This document shows, one piece after another, positions 50,519 to 59,399 of a stretch of 64,000 bases of DNA. Source of the stretch: Halopseudomonas litoralis (GTDB lineage Bacteria > Pseudomonadota > Gammaproteobacteria > Pseudomonadales > Pseudomonadaceae); assembly GCF_900105005.1 (NCBI RefSeq), contig NZ_LT629748.1, positions 2,170,001 to 2,234,000 on the forward strand, in the 5' to 3' direction. The notes under the pieces are model-generated. The model was not told the origin of the DNA and made no database searches. It saw only the letters and a program-made list of their open reading frames with translations. The position numbers were made by a program, and so were the translations under genes. Positions within the stretch are counted from its first letter, which is position 1, and each line of letters starts with the position of its first letter.

Positions 50519-51325
50519 TTGGCAAAGATCCTAGTCATCACCTCAGGCAAAGGGGGCGTTGGTAAAACCACCACCAGTGCCGCCATCGGTACCGGACTCG
50601 CTCTGCGTGGCTATAAGACGGTCATCGTCGATTTCGACGTCGGTCTGCGTAACCTCGACCTGATCATGGGTTGCGAGCGTCGCGTCGTCTATGACTTCGT
50701 CAACCTGATCAACGGCGATTCGAACCTCAATCAGACGCTGATCAAGGACAAGCGCTCGGACAACCTGTACATCCTTCCTGCGTCCCAGACGCGTGATAAG
50801 GACGCACTGACGCTCGATGGCGTGCAAGGTGTACTTGATCAGCTCAAGGAAACCTTCGACTTCATCGTCTGCGACTCCCCCGCCGGCATCGAGAAAGGCG
50901 CGCATCTGGCGATGTATTTTGCCGATGAAGCCATCGTCGTGACCAACCCGGAAGTGTCCTCGGTGCGCGACTCCGATCGCATGCTCGGCCTGCTGTCGAG
51001 CAAATCCCGCCTTTCCGAACAGGGCGAGAAGATCAAGGAACATCTGCTGCTGACCCGCTACAGCCCGCAGCGCGTGGAAAACGGCGAAATGCTCTCGGTC
51101 AGCGACGTCGAAGATATCCTGTCGATTCCGCTGCTGGGCGTCATTCCCGAGTCCCAGGCTGTACTCAAGGCATCCAACCAGGGTATCCCGGTGATCATGG
51201 ACGACAAGAGTGATGCCGGTCAGGCTTACAGTGATGCCGTCGAACGCCTGCTTGGCGAAGAAGTGCCCCATCGCTTCCTCGAAGCTCAGAAGAAAGGGCT
51301 GCTCAAGCGCCTGTTCGGAGGATGA
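50519..51325 (+). CDS. minD: septum-site ATPase MinD
   Basis: 268 residues from a TTG start, supported by AGGAAGG 5 bases upstream and by the conserved MinD opening (L)[21 protein letters not shown]. Deviant Walker A KGGVGKT at 11-17, [59 protein letters not shown], and a C-terminal amphipathic membrane helix ([11 protein letters not shown]). It recruits MinC and is displaced by MinE. The minC gap is 148 bp. Confidence 0.97.
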   Translation: MAKILVITSGKGGVGKTTTSAAIGTGLALRGYKTVIVDFDVGLRNLDLIMGCERRVVYDFVNLINGDSNLNQTLIKDKRSDNLYILPASQTRDKDALTLDGVQGVLDQLKETFDFIVCDSPAGIEKGAHLAMYFADEAIVVTNPEVSSVRDSDRMLGLLSSKSRLSEQGEKIKEHLLLTRYSPQRVENGEMLSVSDVEDILSIPLLGVIPESQAVLKASNQGIPVIMDDKSDAGQAYSDAVERLLGEEVPHRFLEAQKKGLLKRLFGG

Positions 51326-51327
51326 CG

Positions 51328-51585
51328 ATGAGCCTTTTCGATTATTTCAGCCGCAAGAAGAAACAGGATTCTGCGGCCTCCGTAGCCAAGGAACGTCTGC
51401 AGATCATTGTTGCCCACGAACGCGGGCAGCGCAGTCAGCCTGACTACCTGCCGCAACTGCAGCAGGAAATCATCGATGTGATCAGCAAATACGTGCCGAT
51501 CGACCGAGATCAGGTGCATGTCGCTCTGGATAATCAGGATGACTGCTCGATTCTGGAACTCAACATCACCCTGCCCGAACGCTGA
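51328..51585 (+). CDS. minE: cell division topological specificity factor MinE
   Basis: 85 residues: [34 protein letters not shown] (membrane-targeting and MinD-contact part) and the dimer domain ending [22 protein letters not shown] 51328 has GGAGG 6 bases upstream and begins 2 bp after the minD stop; an ATG two codons earlier overlaps minD. Confidence 0.97.
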   Translation: MSLFDYFSRKKKQDSAASVAKERLQIIVAHERGQRSQPDYLPQLQQEIIDVISKYVPIDRDQVHVALDNQDDCSILELNITLPER

Positions 51586-51624
51586 CAGACAGGCGCCGTC
51601 CATTGACGGCGCCGCGGTAACCCC

Positions 51625-52260
51625 ATGCCCCTGACTCATATCGGTATCCTCCATGAGGATCCGGCTTTTCTGATCGTCAACAAACCTACCCTCTTGCTGT
51701 CCGTCCCCGGCCGCGCCGAAGACAACAAGGACTGCCTGATCACCCGCCTGCAGGAAAACGGTTATCCGGAAGCGCGCATCGTGCACCGGCTGGATTGGGA
51801 AACCTCCGGCATCCTGGTCATCGCCCGTGACCCGTACAGTCATCGCGCGTTGTCGCGCCAGTTTCAGGACCGCGAAACCGGAAAGACCTACATTGCCCTG
51901 TGTTGGGGGCAGCCGCAGACAGACGCCGGGCATATCGACCTGCCACTGCGTTATGATCCCCCCAACAAGCCACGGCATATCGTCGATCATGAGCTGGGTA
52001 AATCGGCGCAGACTTTCTGGCGCGTGACCGAGCGCAATGGCGACCACTGCCGGGTCGAGTTGACACCGATCACCGGGCGGTCGCATCAATTGCGCGTGCA
52101 CATGCTGAGTATTGGCCACCCGCTGCTGGGGGATCAGTTGTACGCCCACGGCGCAGCGCTGGCCGCCTGCCCGCGCTTGGCCCTGCATGCCGCCCGGCTG
52201 GAGATAAATCACCCGCAGACGGGCGAGCGCATGGCCTTCGACTGCCCTGCCCCCTTCTGA
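51625..52260 (+). CDS. rluA: pseudouridine synthase RluA
   Basis: 211 residues, the short RluA form without an S4 domain. The catalytic motif HRLDWETSG at 54-62 holds Asp57; downstream ITGRSHQLRVHMLSIGHPLLGDQLYA is typical. RluA modifies U746 of 23S rRNA and U32 of some tRNAs. It follows minE by 39 bp, the usual pseudomonad order. Confidence 0.94.
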   Translation: MPLTHIGILHEDPAFLIVNKPTLLLSVPGRAEDNKDCLITRLQENGYPEARIVHRLDWETSGILVIARDPYSHRALSRQFQDRETGKTYIALCWGQPQTDAGHIDLPLRYDPPNKPRHIVDHELGKSAQTFWRVTERNGDHCRVELTPITGRSHQLRVHMLSIGHPLLGDQLYAHGAALAACPRLALHAARLEINHPQTGERMAFDCPAPF

Positions 52261-52275
52261 CCTACAGGAGTTCCC

Positions 52276-53571
52276 ATGTCACTCAACAACGCCAGCCAGG
52301 ATCTTGCTGACTTCATCCAGGCTTCGCCTACTCCCTTTCATGCGGCCCAGAGCCTGGCCGAACGCCTGCGTGCCGCTGGCTATCAGCAGCTGGATGAGCG
52401 CGATGAATGGGTACTGGATGACGATGGTCGTTATTTTGTCCTGCGCAACCAGTCATCGCTGATCGCCTTCAGTCTCGGTCAGCTGGAAACACTACAGAGC
52501 GCCGGCCTGCGGATGATCGGTGCCCACACCGACAGTCCCTGCCTGCGGGTCAAGCCGCAGCCGGAACGGAATCGCCATGGTTTGTGGCAGCTGGGCGTGG
52601 AAGTCTATGGCGGCGCCCTGCTCGCACCCTGGTTCGATCGCGACCTGTCACTGGCGGGCCGAGTCACCTGCCGCGACGGCAGCGGTCAGTTGCACAATCT
52701 GCTGATCGATTTCAAACGCCCGATCGCCATCATCCCCAGCCTGGCCATCCACCTCAACCGCGACGTCAACAGCGGTTTTGCAGTGAATGCCCAGACCGAT
52801 CTGCCGCCGGTGCTGGCACACAGCATTGAGCCCGGCCGCGACCTGCGCGCGCTGCTTGCCAGCGAAGTGACCACGCAATATCCCGAACGCGAGCCGATGC
52901 AGGTGCTGGATTACGAACTGAGCTTCTATGACACCCAGCCGCCAGCTGTCCTGGGGCTGGATAATGATTTTCTCGCCGCTGCGAGACTGGACAACCTGCT
53001 GTCCTGCCATGCCGGACTGACGGCGCTGTTGAACAGCGATGCTGATCAGGCCTGTCTGCTGGTCTGTACAGACCATGAAGAAGTCGGCTCCAGCTCTGCC
53101 TGCGGCGCCGACGGGCCCTTCCTTGAGGATGTGCTCAAGCGTCTGCTGCCGGATGAGATCGAACGCATTCGCGCCATTCAGCGCTCAGTACTGGTCTCGG
53201 CGGATAACGCCCACGCCATCCATCCCAACTATGCTGACCGCCACGACGGCAACCACGGCCCGCAGCTCAATGCCGGGCCGGTCATCAAGATCAACAGCAA
53301 CCAGCGCTATGCCACCACCAGCGAAACCGCTGCACTGTTCCGGCACCTGTGTCAGCAGGTGGATGTGCCGGTGCAGAGCTTTGTCGTGCGCAGCGACATG
53401 GGCTGCGGCAGCACCATAGGCCCGATCACCTCCAGCCGACTGGGCGTACGCACCGTGGACATAGGCGCTCCCACCTTCGCCATGCACTCGATCCGGGAGC
53501 TGGCCGGTTGTCGCGATGTGGAGTATCTGATCACGGTGCTGACGGCGTTCTGTAACTGTTCGGAGGTGTAA
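52276..53571 (+). CDS. apeB: M18 family aminopeptidase
   Basis: 431 residues with all M18 metallopeptidase motifs: [13 protein letters not shown] (metal His and Asp), [11 protein letters not shown] (catalytic Glu), [39 protein letters not shown] and the final metal His in [10 protein letters not shown] cytosolic dodecameric aminopeptidase with preference for acidic N-terminal residues in known members. It follows rluA by 15 bp. Confidence 0.96.
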   Translation: MSLNNASQDLADFIQASPTPFHAAQSLAERLRAAGYQQLDERDEWVLDDDGRYFVLRNQSSLIAFSLGQLETLQSAGLRMIGAHTDSPCLRVKPQPERNRHGLWQLGVEVYGGALLAPWFDRDLSLAGRVTCRDGSGQLHNLLIDFKRPIAIIPSLAIHLNRDVNSGFAVNAQTDLPPVLAHSIEPGRDLRALLASEVTTQYPEREPMQVLDYELSFYDTQPPAVLGLDNDFLAAARLDNLLSCHAGLTALLNSDADQACLLVCTDHEEVGSSSACGADGPFLEDVLKRLLPDEIERIRAIQRSVLVSADNAHAIHPNYADRHDGNHGPQLNAGPVIKINSNQRYATTSETAALFRHLCQQVDVPVQSFVVRSDMGCGSTIGPITSSRLGVRTVDIGAPTFAMHSIRELAGCRDVEYLITVLTAFCNCSEV

Positions 53572-53607
53572 CAGAAGCGACCGTCAGACTTACCGGTAGA
53601 AACGGCC

Positions 53608-54570
53608 TCAGGCATCTGCCTCGCTGGCCACCAACACAATCTTGCCCACAATCTGATCCCTGGCCAGTTCGGCAAAAGCCTCTTGCGCCTGATCAAAGGA
53701 ATAGGTCTTCGCCACCAGGGGTTTCAATTGTCCTGATTCGAACAGCGGCCAGAGTTGCCCTTCCATGCGCGACAGCAACTCTGCCTTATAGTCGGCACTG
53801 CGGGTGCGCAGGGTCGAGCCGGTCAGTTGCAGGCGCTTGACCAGCACCTTGGCCAGGTCCAGCTCGGCCTTGCGTCCGCCCATCAAGCCGATCATCACCC
53901 AACGGCCATCCAGTGCCAGCAGGTCGAGATGCTCCGGTGCGTAGTTGGCCCCTACCGGATCAAGCGCCACATCAAAAGGACCGTCAGCCTGCAGAGCGCT
54001 GATGCCTTCATGGCGCAGGACACCGCCCTCAGCACCCAGCGCCTTGCAGGTGTCCAGCTTCTCCTGACTACCCAAGGTCACCCAGCAGGGATTGCCGAAG
54101 GCTTTGCACAACTGGATCGCAGCGGTGCCCACACCGCTGGCACCGGCATGAATCAGCACCTTCTCACCGGGTCGGGCTGCGCCCAATTCGAACACGTTCA
54201 ACCAGGCAGTGGTGAACACCTCGGGAATAGCCGCCGCGTCCGCCCAACCCATACCCCGGGGTACCGGCAGCAGATGGCGCGCATCAACCACTACTTCATC
54301 GGCCATACCGCCGCCTGCCAGCAGAGCACAGACTCGATCACCTACCGCCCATCGGGTTTGACCACAAACCTCAATGACTTCACCGGCGCATTCCAGCCCC
54401 AGAATATCGGTAGCGCCCGGCGGCGGTGGATAATTCCCAGCCTTCTGCAACAGGTCTGCGCGGTTGATTCCTGCAGCGTGGATACGCACCCTGACCTGCC
54501 CCGGTGCGAGCGCTGCAGCAGCCTCTGTACGCCAGCTCAGTACCCCGCCTTCAGCTTGCAATCCTCTCAC
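53608..54570 (-). CDS. NAD(P)H quinone oxidoreductase, PIG3 family
   Basis: 320 residues of the medium-chain dehydrogenase superfamily without zinc ligands. It has HAAGINRADLLQKAGNYPPPPGATDILGLECAGEV, PEVFTTAWLNVFELGAARPGEKVLIHAGASGVGTAAIQL (NADPH-binding) and the C-terminal AHQ-like FDQAQEAFAEL. PIG3-type enzymes reduce quinones or handle electrophiles. GTG 54570 is chosen since GGAGG ends 4 bases before it; a TTG 24 bases upstream is the alternative. Divergent from prc. Confidence 0.9.
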   Translation of the reverse strand: MRGLQAEGGVLSWRTEAAAALAPGQVRVRIHAAGINRADLLQKAGNYPPPPGATDILGLECAGEVIEVCGQTRWAVGDRVCALLAGGGMADEVVVDARHLLPVPRGMGWADAAAIPEVFTTAWLNVFELGAARPGEKVLIHAGASGVGTAAIQLCKAFGNPCWVTLGSQEKLDTCKALGAEGGVLRHEGISALQADGPFDVALDPVGANYAPEHLDLLALDGRWVMIGLMGGRKAELDLAKVLVKRLQLTGSTLRTRSADYKAELLSRMEGQLWPLFESGQLKPLVAKTYSFDQAQEAFAELARDQIVGKIVLVASEADA

Positions 54571-54672
54571 GGTGCCTCCATAGTTATCAGTCAAATCAGT
54601 TTGAAAAGGGAACCCTTGGGCCCCTGTCGAGCACTAAAGAATACCCTCACCTCTCCGGACACGATACCTTTG

Positions 54673-56793
54673 ATGACAGTTTCCAACATCCTGCGCAAGT
54701 CCTGTGTAATTGCCCTGCTGAGCATCGGCGCCAGCGCCTTCGCTGCAGAGACAGCCAACAGCGCAATGCCGATATTCGATCTGGAGAGTCTGCAACCGAC
54801 CCGCGAACAGATGATTGCCAGCCTCAACACCGTTGAGCTGCTGCGCCGTCATCACTACAACCGCATCAGCCTGGATGACGCCCTGTCCAGTGAAATATTC
54901 GATACCTATCTGCGCCAGCTCGACCCCCAGCGCAGCCTGTTTACCGCCGCGGATATCGATACCTTTGAAGAGTACCGTCATCAACTCGATGATCTGCTGC
55001 TCAAAGGTGATTTGAGCATCGGTTTTGCCATGCACACCCGGCAGATCCAGCGTGCCGATCAGCGCATGATCTATGCACAGCAACTATTGCGCGAAGGCAT
55101 CGGTACGCTCGACTTCGACAGCGATCAGAATATCCTGATTGATCGGGAAGAGGCCGACTGGCCCACCGATGACAAGGCTCTGCATACCCTCTGGCGCCAG
55201 CAGATCAAGGATGAGGTGCTGCGCCTGAAACTTGCCGGGCGTGAGCAGGACGCGATTCAGGATCTGCTGGAGAAGCGCTACCACAACGCGCAGAAACGTC
55301 TGTATCAGACCCGCAGCGAAGATATCTTCCAGAACTACATCAATGCCCTGGCCCAGGTTTATGACCCGCACACCCAGTATCTGTCGCCGGACAACGCGGA
55401 AAACTTCGACATCAACATGAGCCTGTCGCTGGAAGGCATTGGCGCCGTCCTGCAGAGCGACAACGACCACACCAAGATCGTGCGTCTGGTTCCTGCCGGC
55501 CCGGCGGAGAAAAGCAAGCAGCTGGCACCAGCAGACCGCATCATCGGCGTAGCCCAGTCCAAGGGCGAGATGATCGACGTTGTCGGTTGGCGTCTGGATG
55601 AAGTGGTCAAACTGATCCGTGGCCCCAAGGGCTCGACTGTACGCCTGGAAGTCATTCCAGCCAGCAACCCGCCGAGCGACATGACCAGCCGCGAAGTCGC
55701 GCTGGTACGCGAAGCGGTGAAGTTGGAGGACCAGGCAGCCAAATCCTCGGTGCTGGAGTTCAACGAACAGGGCAATGACTACCGCATCGGCGTCATCGAA
55801 GTCCCCGGCTTCTATATCGATTTCAAAGCCTACCGCCGCGGCGATCCTGATTACCGCAGCACCACGCGTGACGTACGCCGCCTGCTCAGTGACCTGCAGG
55901 AGCAGCAGGTGGATGGCATAGTGCTGGACCTGCGCAATAACGGCGGTGGCTCGCTGCAGGAGGCCACTGAACTGACCGGCCTGTTCATCGACCAGGGCCC
56001 CACGGTACTGGTTCGCGATAGCAAGGGTGATGTGCAGGTATTGGACGACCCGGAAGCCGGCGTGACCTACAGCGGTCCCATGGCGGTCATCGTCAACCGT
56101 TTGTCCGCCTCGGCCTCGGAGATCTTTGCCGGCGCCATGCAGGATTATGGTCGCGCACTGGTCATTGGTGAGCCGACCTTCGGCAAGGGCACCGTGCAGT
56201 CGATTCAGCCGTTGAACCATGGTGAGCTGAAGTTCACTCTGGCGAAGTTCTATCGGGTTTCCGGTCAAAGCACCCAGAACCGCGGCGTAGTGCCTGATAT
56301 CTCCTATCCCTCCCTGCTGGAGACGGTGGAGATCGGCGAAAGCAGCCTGCCCCGCGCCCTGCCGTGGGATACCATCCCGGCAGCTCGCTATGAGCCCGAC
56401 AGCAAACTCGACAAGTACATACCGCTGCTGACCGACAAACACAAGGCGCGCGCCGCCGATGATCCGGAGTTTGCCTACACCCTGGCGCGGATCGACCTGA
56501 ACCGCAGCATGCAGGAACGCAAGTATCTGCCGCTGAACGAAGCCCGCCGTCGCGCCGAGCAAAAGGATTTCGAAGACAAGTTGCTGGCAATGGAAAACAC
56601 CCGGCGCAAGGCTCTGGGCGAGGAGCTGCTGACTGCGCTGGACAAGGAGGACCCGCTGATGGACGGCACCGGCATCCCCTCCCCCATGGCAGAAGAGGAA
56701 GTCGAGGATCAGGACGATCCGTTCCTGGCCGAAACCGGGCATATCCTCATTGACCTGCTGGAACTCAGGCGCCAGGTCGCCCAGGCCGGCTGA
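54673..56793 (+). CDS. prc: tail-specific periplasmic protease Prc/Tsp
   Basis: 706 residues with a signal peptide (cleavage near AFAAE). Long N-terminal helical part (LRRHHYNRISLDDALSSEIFDTYLRQLDPQRSLF), a PDZ domain (GIGAVLQSDNDHTKIVRLVPAGPAEKSKQL), and the S41 peptidase core with LRNNGGGSL, catalytic Ser in SASASEIFAG and Lys in PTFGKGTVQ. It degrades periplasmic proteins by nonpolar C-termini and trims cell-wall enzymes. The frame is open far upstream but overlaps the quinone reductase; ATG 54673 begins the signal peptide. Confidence 0.97.
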   Translation: MTVSNILRKSCVIALLSIGASAFAAETANSAMPIFDLESLQPTREQMIASLNTVELLRRHHYNRISLDDALSSEIFDTYLRQLDPQRSLFTAADIDTFEEYRHQLDDLLLKGDLSIGFAMHTRQIQRADQRMIYAQQLLREGIGTLDFDSDQNILIDREEADWPTDDKALHTLWRQQIKDEVLRLKLAGREQDAIQDLLEKRYHNAQKRLYQTRSEDIFQNYINALAQVYDPHTQYLSPDNAENFDINMSLSLEGIGAVLQSDNDHTKIVRLVPAGPAEKSKQLAPADRIIGVAQSKGEMIDVVGWRLDEVVKLIRGPKGSTVRLEVIPASNPPSDMTSREVALVREAVKLEDQAAKSSVLEFNEQGNDYRIGVIEVPGFYIDFKAYRRGDPDYRSTTRDVRRLLSDLQEQQVDGIVLDLRNNGGGSLQEATELTGLFIDQGPTVLVRDSKGDVQVLDDPEAGVTYSGPMAVIVNRLSASASEIFAGAMQDYGRALVIGEPTFGKGTVQSIQPLNHGELKFTLAKFYRVSGQSTQNRGVVPDISYPSLLETVEIGESSLPRALPWDTIPAARYEPDSKLDKYIPLLTDKHKARAADDPEFAYTLARIDLNRSMQERKYLPLNEARRRAEQKDFEDKLLAMENTRRKALGEELLTALDKEDPLMDGTGIPSPMAEEEVEDQDDPFLAETGHILIDLLELRRQVAQAG

Positions 56794-56835
56794 GCGCCTG
56801 CCAGGGCTATCATCACTCCAGTTATCCAACGCTGA

Positions 56836-56860
56836 AAAACCTGCCCGGACTCCCGGGCAG
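56836..56860 (-). terminator. hairpin near prc end, possible minus-strand terminator
   Basis: CTGCCCGG (56841-56848) and CCGGGCAG (56853-56860) form an 8-bp stem with an ACTC loop. On the minus strand it is followed by GTTTTTC, on the plus strand by no T-run. It could stop transcripts from fklB, although that gene ends 380 bp away, or simply protect the prc 3' end. Confidence 0.5.
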
Positions 56861-56978
56861 AGTCATTTCCGCGCCTCACTCCCTCCTACCACGCTGTCAG
56901 AGATTCCCCACAGCAATGCCATCTGCGAGTGACCGCCTGGCCGCGAGCCGTTTCGGTTATTAAAAGTCAACTGAAGGG

Positions 56979-57001
56979 TTACCCACAGTTACTGTGGATA
57001 A
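56979..57001. other. inverted DnaA-box-like pair
   Basis: The plus strand has TTACCCACA (one change from the DnaA box TTATCCACA) and, 5 bases later, TGTGGATAA, whose complement is a perfect DnaA box. They form a 10-nt dyad around TTA. DnaA binding is plausible from sequence alone; the region is far from any dnaA or rpmH gene. Confidence 0.45.
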
Positions 57002-57052
57002 GTCTGTGAACAAGACTTGGGGAACTTGGGCTAAGGCCCGACTGGATGCGGC

Positions 57053-57075
57053 TCAGGCCCGCCTGAACATTTTTT
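57053..57075 (+). terminator. possible terminator for prc
   Basis: TCAGG (57053-57057), loop CCCG and CCTGA (57062-57066) form a short stem followed by ACATTTTTT. It lies 260 bp past the prc stop. Weak stem, so low confidence. Confidence 0.4.
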
Positions 57076-57180
57076 AACCAATCACAAAAATCTTGAAAAA
57101 CAGCCACTTACGATTCTGGATGGGCGGTTGGGGAAGAGGTGATTTGTCGCTTGCGTGTTACCGGGAGAATGTGCATAACG

Positions 57181-57230
57181 GTAACACCGCCGAGGCCGCA
57201 ACGTCTGTACCGGGCCTCGGCAAGTGTTAC
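57181..57230. repeat. two-part long hairpin next to fklB end
   Basis: Outer arms GTAACAC (57181-57187) and GTGTTAC (57224-57230) and inner arms GCCGAGGCC (57189-57197) and GGCCTCGGC (57213-57221) give 16 base pairs interrupted by a 1-to-2 internal loop. It begins 8 bp after the fklB stop. There is no T-run after it on the minus strand, so it may be an RNA stabiliser or a non-canonical terminator. Confidence 0.6.
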
Positions 57231-57238
57231 CCGACGAG

Positions 57239-57940
57239 TTATTCCTCGTCCTGCTGAATGCCCAGCAGTTCCATTTCGAACACCAGAATGGAGTTCGCCG
57301 GAATGATCGGGCTCGGGCTACCGGCACCGTAGGCCAGATCGCTGGGCACCGTGACTTTCCACTTGTCACCGACACGCATCATCTGCAATGCCTCGACCCA
57401 GCCCGGAATCACACCGCCGACCGGCAGATCGACCGGCTCGCCACGACTGAGGGAGCTGTCGAAGACGGTGCCATCGGTGAGCTTGCCTTCGTAATGTACC
57501 GAAACCACATCGCTGGCCTGCGGCTGAGCGCCGTCGGCAGCGCCGGATTCGATCACTTCATACTGCAAACCGGATTCCGTGGTGATCACGCCCTCACGCT
57601 CGGCGTTCTCAGCCAGGAATGCTGTATTGGCTTCCAGGGTTTCAGTATTGAGGTTGGTCGCGCGCTCTTCGGCGCGGGTTTGCAGTTCTGCAAACGCCGC
57701 CATCAGATCGGCCTCTTCGACGCGTGCTTCAGTACCAGACAGAGCATCTTCCATGCCCAATGCCAGTGCCTGGGTATCGATATCGTCCAGTCCGTCCTGC
57801 AACAGGCTCTGCCCCATATTCAGACCGATACCATAGGAGGCCTGCTGGATGGGGGTGGTGAGTTCGGGTTCCTTTTCACTGCAACCCACCAAAGTGATAA
57901 CGCTGAGTGCAATACTCGCTGCCAGCAGATTCCGCTTCAT
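57239..57940 (-). CDS. fklB: FKBP-type peptidyl-prolyl isomerase, lipoprotein
   Basis: 233 residues with a lipoprotein signal (LITLVGC-like, Cys20), an N-terminal helical dimerisation domain (QQASYGIGLNMGQSLLQDGLDDIDTQALALGMEDAL) and a C-terminal FKBP domain (VSVHYEGKLTDGTVFDSSLSRGEPVDLPVGGVIPGWVEALQMMRVGDKWKV). The layout is that of FkpA/FklB/Mip. The lipobox suggests membrane anchoring, so a periplasmic folding role like FkpA or Mip is likely. Confidence 0.93.
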   Translation of the reverse strand: MKRNLLAASIALSVITLVGCSEKEPELTTPIQQASYGIGLNMGQSLLQDGLDDIDTQALALGMEDALSGTEARVEEADLMAAFAELQTRAEERATNLNTETLEANTAFLAENAEREGVITTESGLQYEVIESGAADGAQPQASDVVSVHYEGKLTDGTVFDSSLSRGEPVDLPVGGVIPGWVEALQMMRVGDKWKVTVPSDLAYGAGSPSPIIPANSILVFEMELLGIQQDEE

Positions 57941-58042
57941 GCCTACCTCTTTGACTAGCCCGCTCGGGGCGAAAATAAAGCACGAAGCATAACAGCGCGG
58001 GAAAGGCCATGCTACCGCTCAGCCGGGCCTGGATGATCTATT

Positions 58043-58073
58043 GGTTAAAAAGAAGCGGGGGCCGCAGCCCCCG
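58043..58073 (-). terminator. rho-independent terminator after KGG gene
   Basis: CGGGGGC (58056-58062) and GCCCCCG (58067-58073) form a 7-bp GC stem with a CGCA loop; on the minus strand CTTCTTTTTAA follows. It ends 13 bp beyond the KGG protein stop. Confidence 0.88.
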
Positions 58074-58086
58074 TTTATAACCTCGC

Positions 58087-58251
58087 TCAGGTGCGTCTAC
58101 TTTGCTGACCACCCTTGCGTCCAGCCTCCGCAGCACGCTGCGGATTATTCTTGAAGTTGCCACCACTGGCTTGACCGCCCTTTCTTCCGGCTTCCGATGC
58201 ACGTTGCGGATTCTCGGCGAAGTTGCCTTTACCACCTTTACGTTGAGTCAT
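58087..58251 (-). CDS. KGG-repeat stress-type microprotein
   Basis: 54 residues encoded entirely by two copies of the KGG motif: RKGGKGNFAENPQRASEAGR then RKGGQASGGNFKNNPQRAAEAGRKGG. This is the KGG/Con-10 (YciG-like) family of small, basic, disordered general-stress proteins, whose molecular role is unclear. A clean terminator 13 bp downstream supports a real gene. It diverges from the unknown gene at 58488. Confidence 0.85.
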   Translation of the reverse strand: MTQRKGGKGNFAENPQRASEAGRKGGQASGGNFKNNPQRAAEAGRKGGQQSRRT

Positions 58252-58487
58252 GTCACAGGCCTCCAATCAGAGTTGTAAACACCCAGGTGCACGGCACCTA
58301 TTTTATTGGATGACTCCTCAGTCGGGAGGTTCGTCTTATTTTCGATCAACCGACCAAACGGTATCTTGCCAGCCGGGCCCCGCCTCGTTTGCAGCGCGAT
58401 GCCGGGCAAGCCGATTAGAAAAATCACAACTCCCGCACCGTTTTTCTGTCCAATCGGTAATCGTCCAGCAAGCCATGGAGACCTGTC

Positions 58488-58895
58488 ATGACCAATCCCA
58501 GTCCACCGCTATCCAATGATGTGTTTCTGCAGCGTTACGGCGAGACGCTGCTGGCCAAGGCAGCGCCGCTGTTTGAGCAGGCTGCGTTAAATGCCCGTCA
58601 AGCGGGATTGAATGCCACAGTGCACACTTCAGGCAGCCCGTCCGAGTTGTGCCTGGAGGTGAGGGAGACGGAACATAGCTATGCCAGCCATTACCGCATC
58701 GAGGCGGACATGGCGCATCAATGCGTACACCACGTACTCTACTTCGTAGCCGATGGCGCCACGCGTACGCTTGATGGTGGGCTTGATTCGATCAACGCCA
58801 TGGTCATCGATACGCAGTTGGCCAGCTTGTTTCGGGATGGTTTTGCATTGACCCTGCCGGCGGTATCGGCGCGGCACCCGGCCGGTTTCTGGTGA
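58488..58895 (+). CDS. hypothetical protein
   Basis: 135 residues with no signal peptide or membrane segment. A likely alpha/beta N-terminal part (FLQRYGETLLAKAAPLFEQAALNARQAGLNATVHTS) is followed by beta-rich sequence with several His (ASHYRIEADMAHQCVHHVLYFV). GGAG lies 8 bases before the ATG, favouring expression. I do not recognise a family. Divergent from the KGG gene and convergent with the CinA gene. Confidence 0.68.
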   Translation: MTNPSPPLSNDVFLQRYGETLLAKAAPLFEQAALNARQAGLNATVHTSGSPSELCLEVRETEHSYASHYRIEADMAHQCVHHVLYFVADGATRTLDGGLDSINAMVIDTQLASLFRDGFALTLPAVSARHPAGFW

Positions 58896-58901
58896 CGGCT
58901 G

Positions 58902-59399
58902 TCAGCGCGGCTGCACAGCAGGATTACGCAGATCATTAACGTACCGATCAAGTGACAACAAGGCGTGGCGAGCGGCCTGTTCACGCACCGCATTGCGCTC
59001 GCCATCGAATTTGCAGGTTTCACTGAGCACGCGTTGTTCACCGGCAACCATCATGGCACAGGCGAAGCAGACCACACCATCCATCGGACCCTCAGCTTCG
59101 GCCAGTCCGGTATTGGCCAGCGTCACCTCCGCGCCGCAGCGCTGCAACGCGCCCAGGGCCATCTCCCGGGCGACCTCTTCGCTGGTCAGGCCGTAGGTGT
59201 CAATGGTTTGTAGATTGACGCCTAGCATGTCACGTTTGGCGCGTACGGCATAAACCACATAACCACATTCCATAACCGCCCCGCTGCCGGAAATATCCGC
59301 CACCAGCGAGGCAATAAGCCCCGCGGTGCAGGACTCGGCCGTCGCCAGAATCAGGTTGTTGCGTTTGAGAAAATCCACTGTCTGCTGCAGGCTCTGCAT
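58902..59399 (-). CDS. CinA C-terminal domain protein, NMN amidase type
   Basis: 165 residues, a stand-alone CinA C-terminal domain: LILATAESCTAGLIASLVADISGSG, GGYVVY-like CGYVVYAVRAKRDMLGV, GLTSEEVAREMALGAL, and TGLAEAEGPMDGVVCFA. Such proteins (PncC type) deamidate nicotinamide mononucleotide to NaMN in NAD salvage. The conserved GPxGG is replaced by AEGPMDGVVC, so activity is not certain. Start ATG 59399 matches the family; upstream open sequence is unlikely. Confidence 0.87.
   Translation of the reverse strand: MQSLQQTVDFLKRNNLILATAESCTAGLIASLVADISGSGAVMECGYVVYAVRAKRDMLGVNLQTIDTYGLTSEEVAREMALGALQRCGAEVTLANTGLAEAEGPMDGVVCFACAMMVAGEQRVLSETCKFDGERNAVREQAARHALLSLDRYVNDLRNPAVQPR

Larger units (their letters stand above)
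56794..57238. other. 445-bp intergenic region between prc and fklB
   Basis: No credible gene was found. The region holds an 8-bp hairpin at 56841-56860, an inverted pair of DnaA-box-like sites at 56979-57001, a weak plus-strand terminator at 57053-57075, and a two-part hairpin at 57181-57230, listed separately. Confidence 0.6.

Noticed and set aside
53755..54672. Long N-terminal extension of prc in the open frame
   Set aside because: It lies antisense to the quinone oxidoreductase gene, has no protease similarity, and the normal signal peptide starts at the ATG at 54673.
55084..56829. 581-codon open frame antisense to prc
   Set aside because: It overlaps a fully recognisable protease gene, starts with no binding site, and its composition is typical of a shadow frame in GC-rich DNA.
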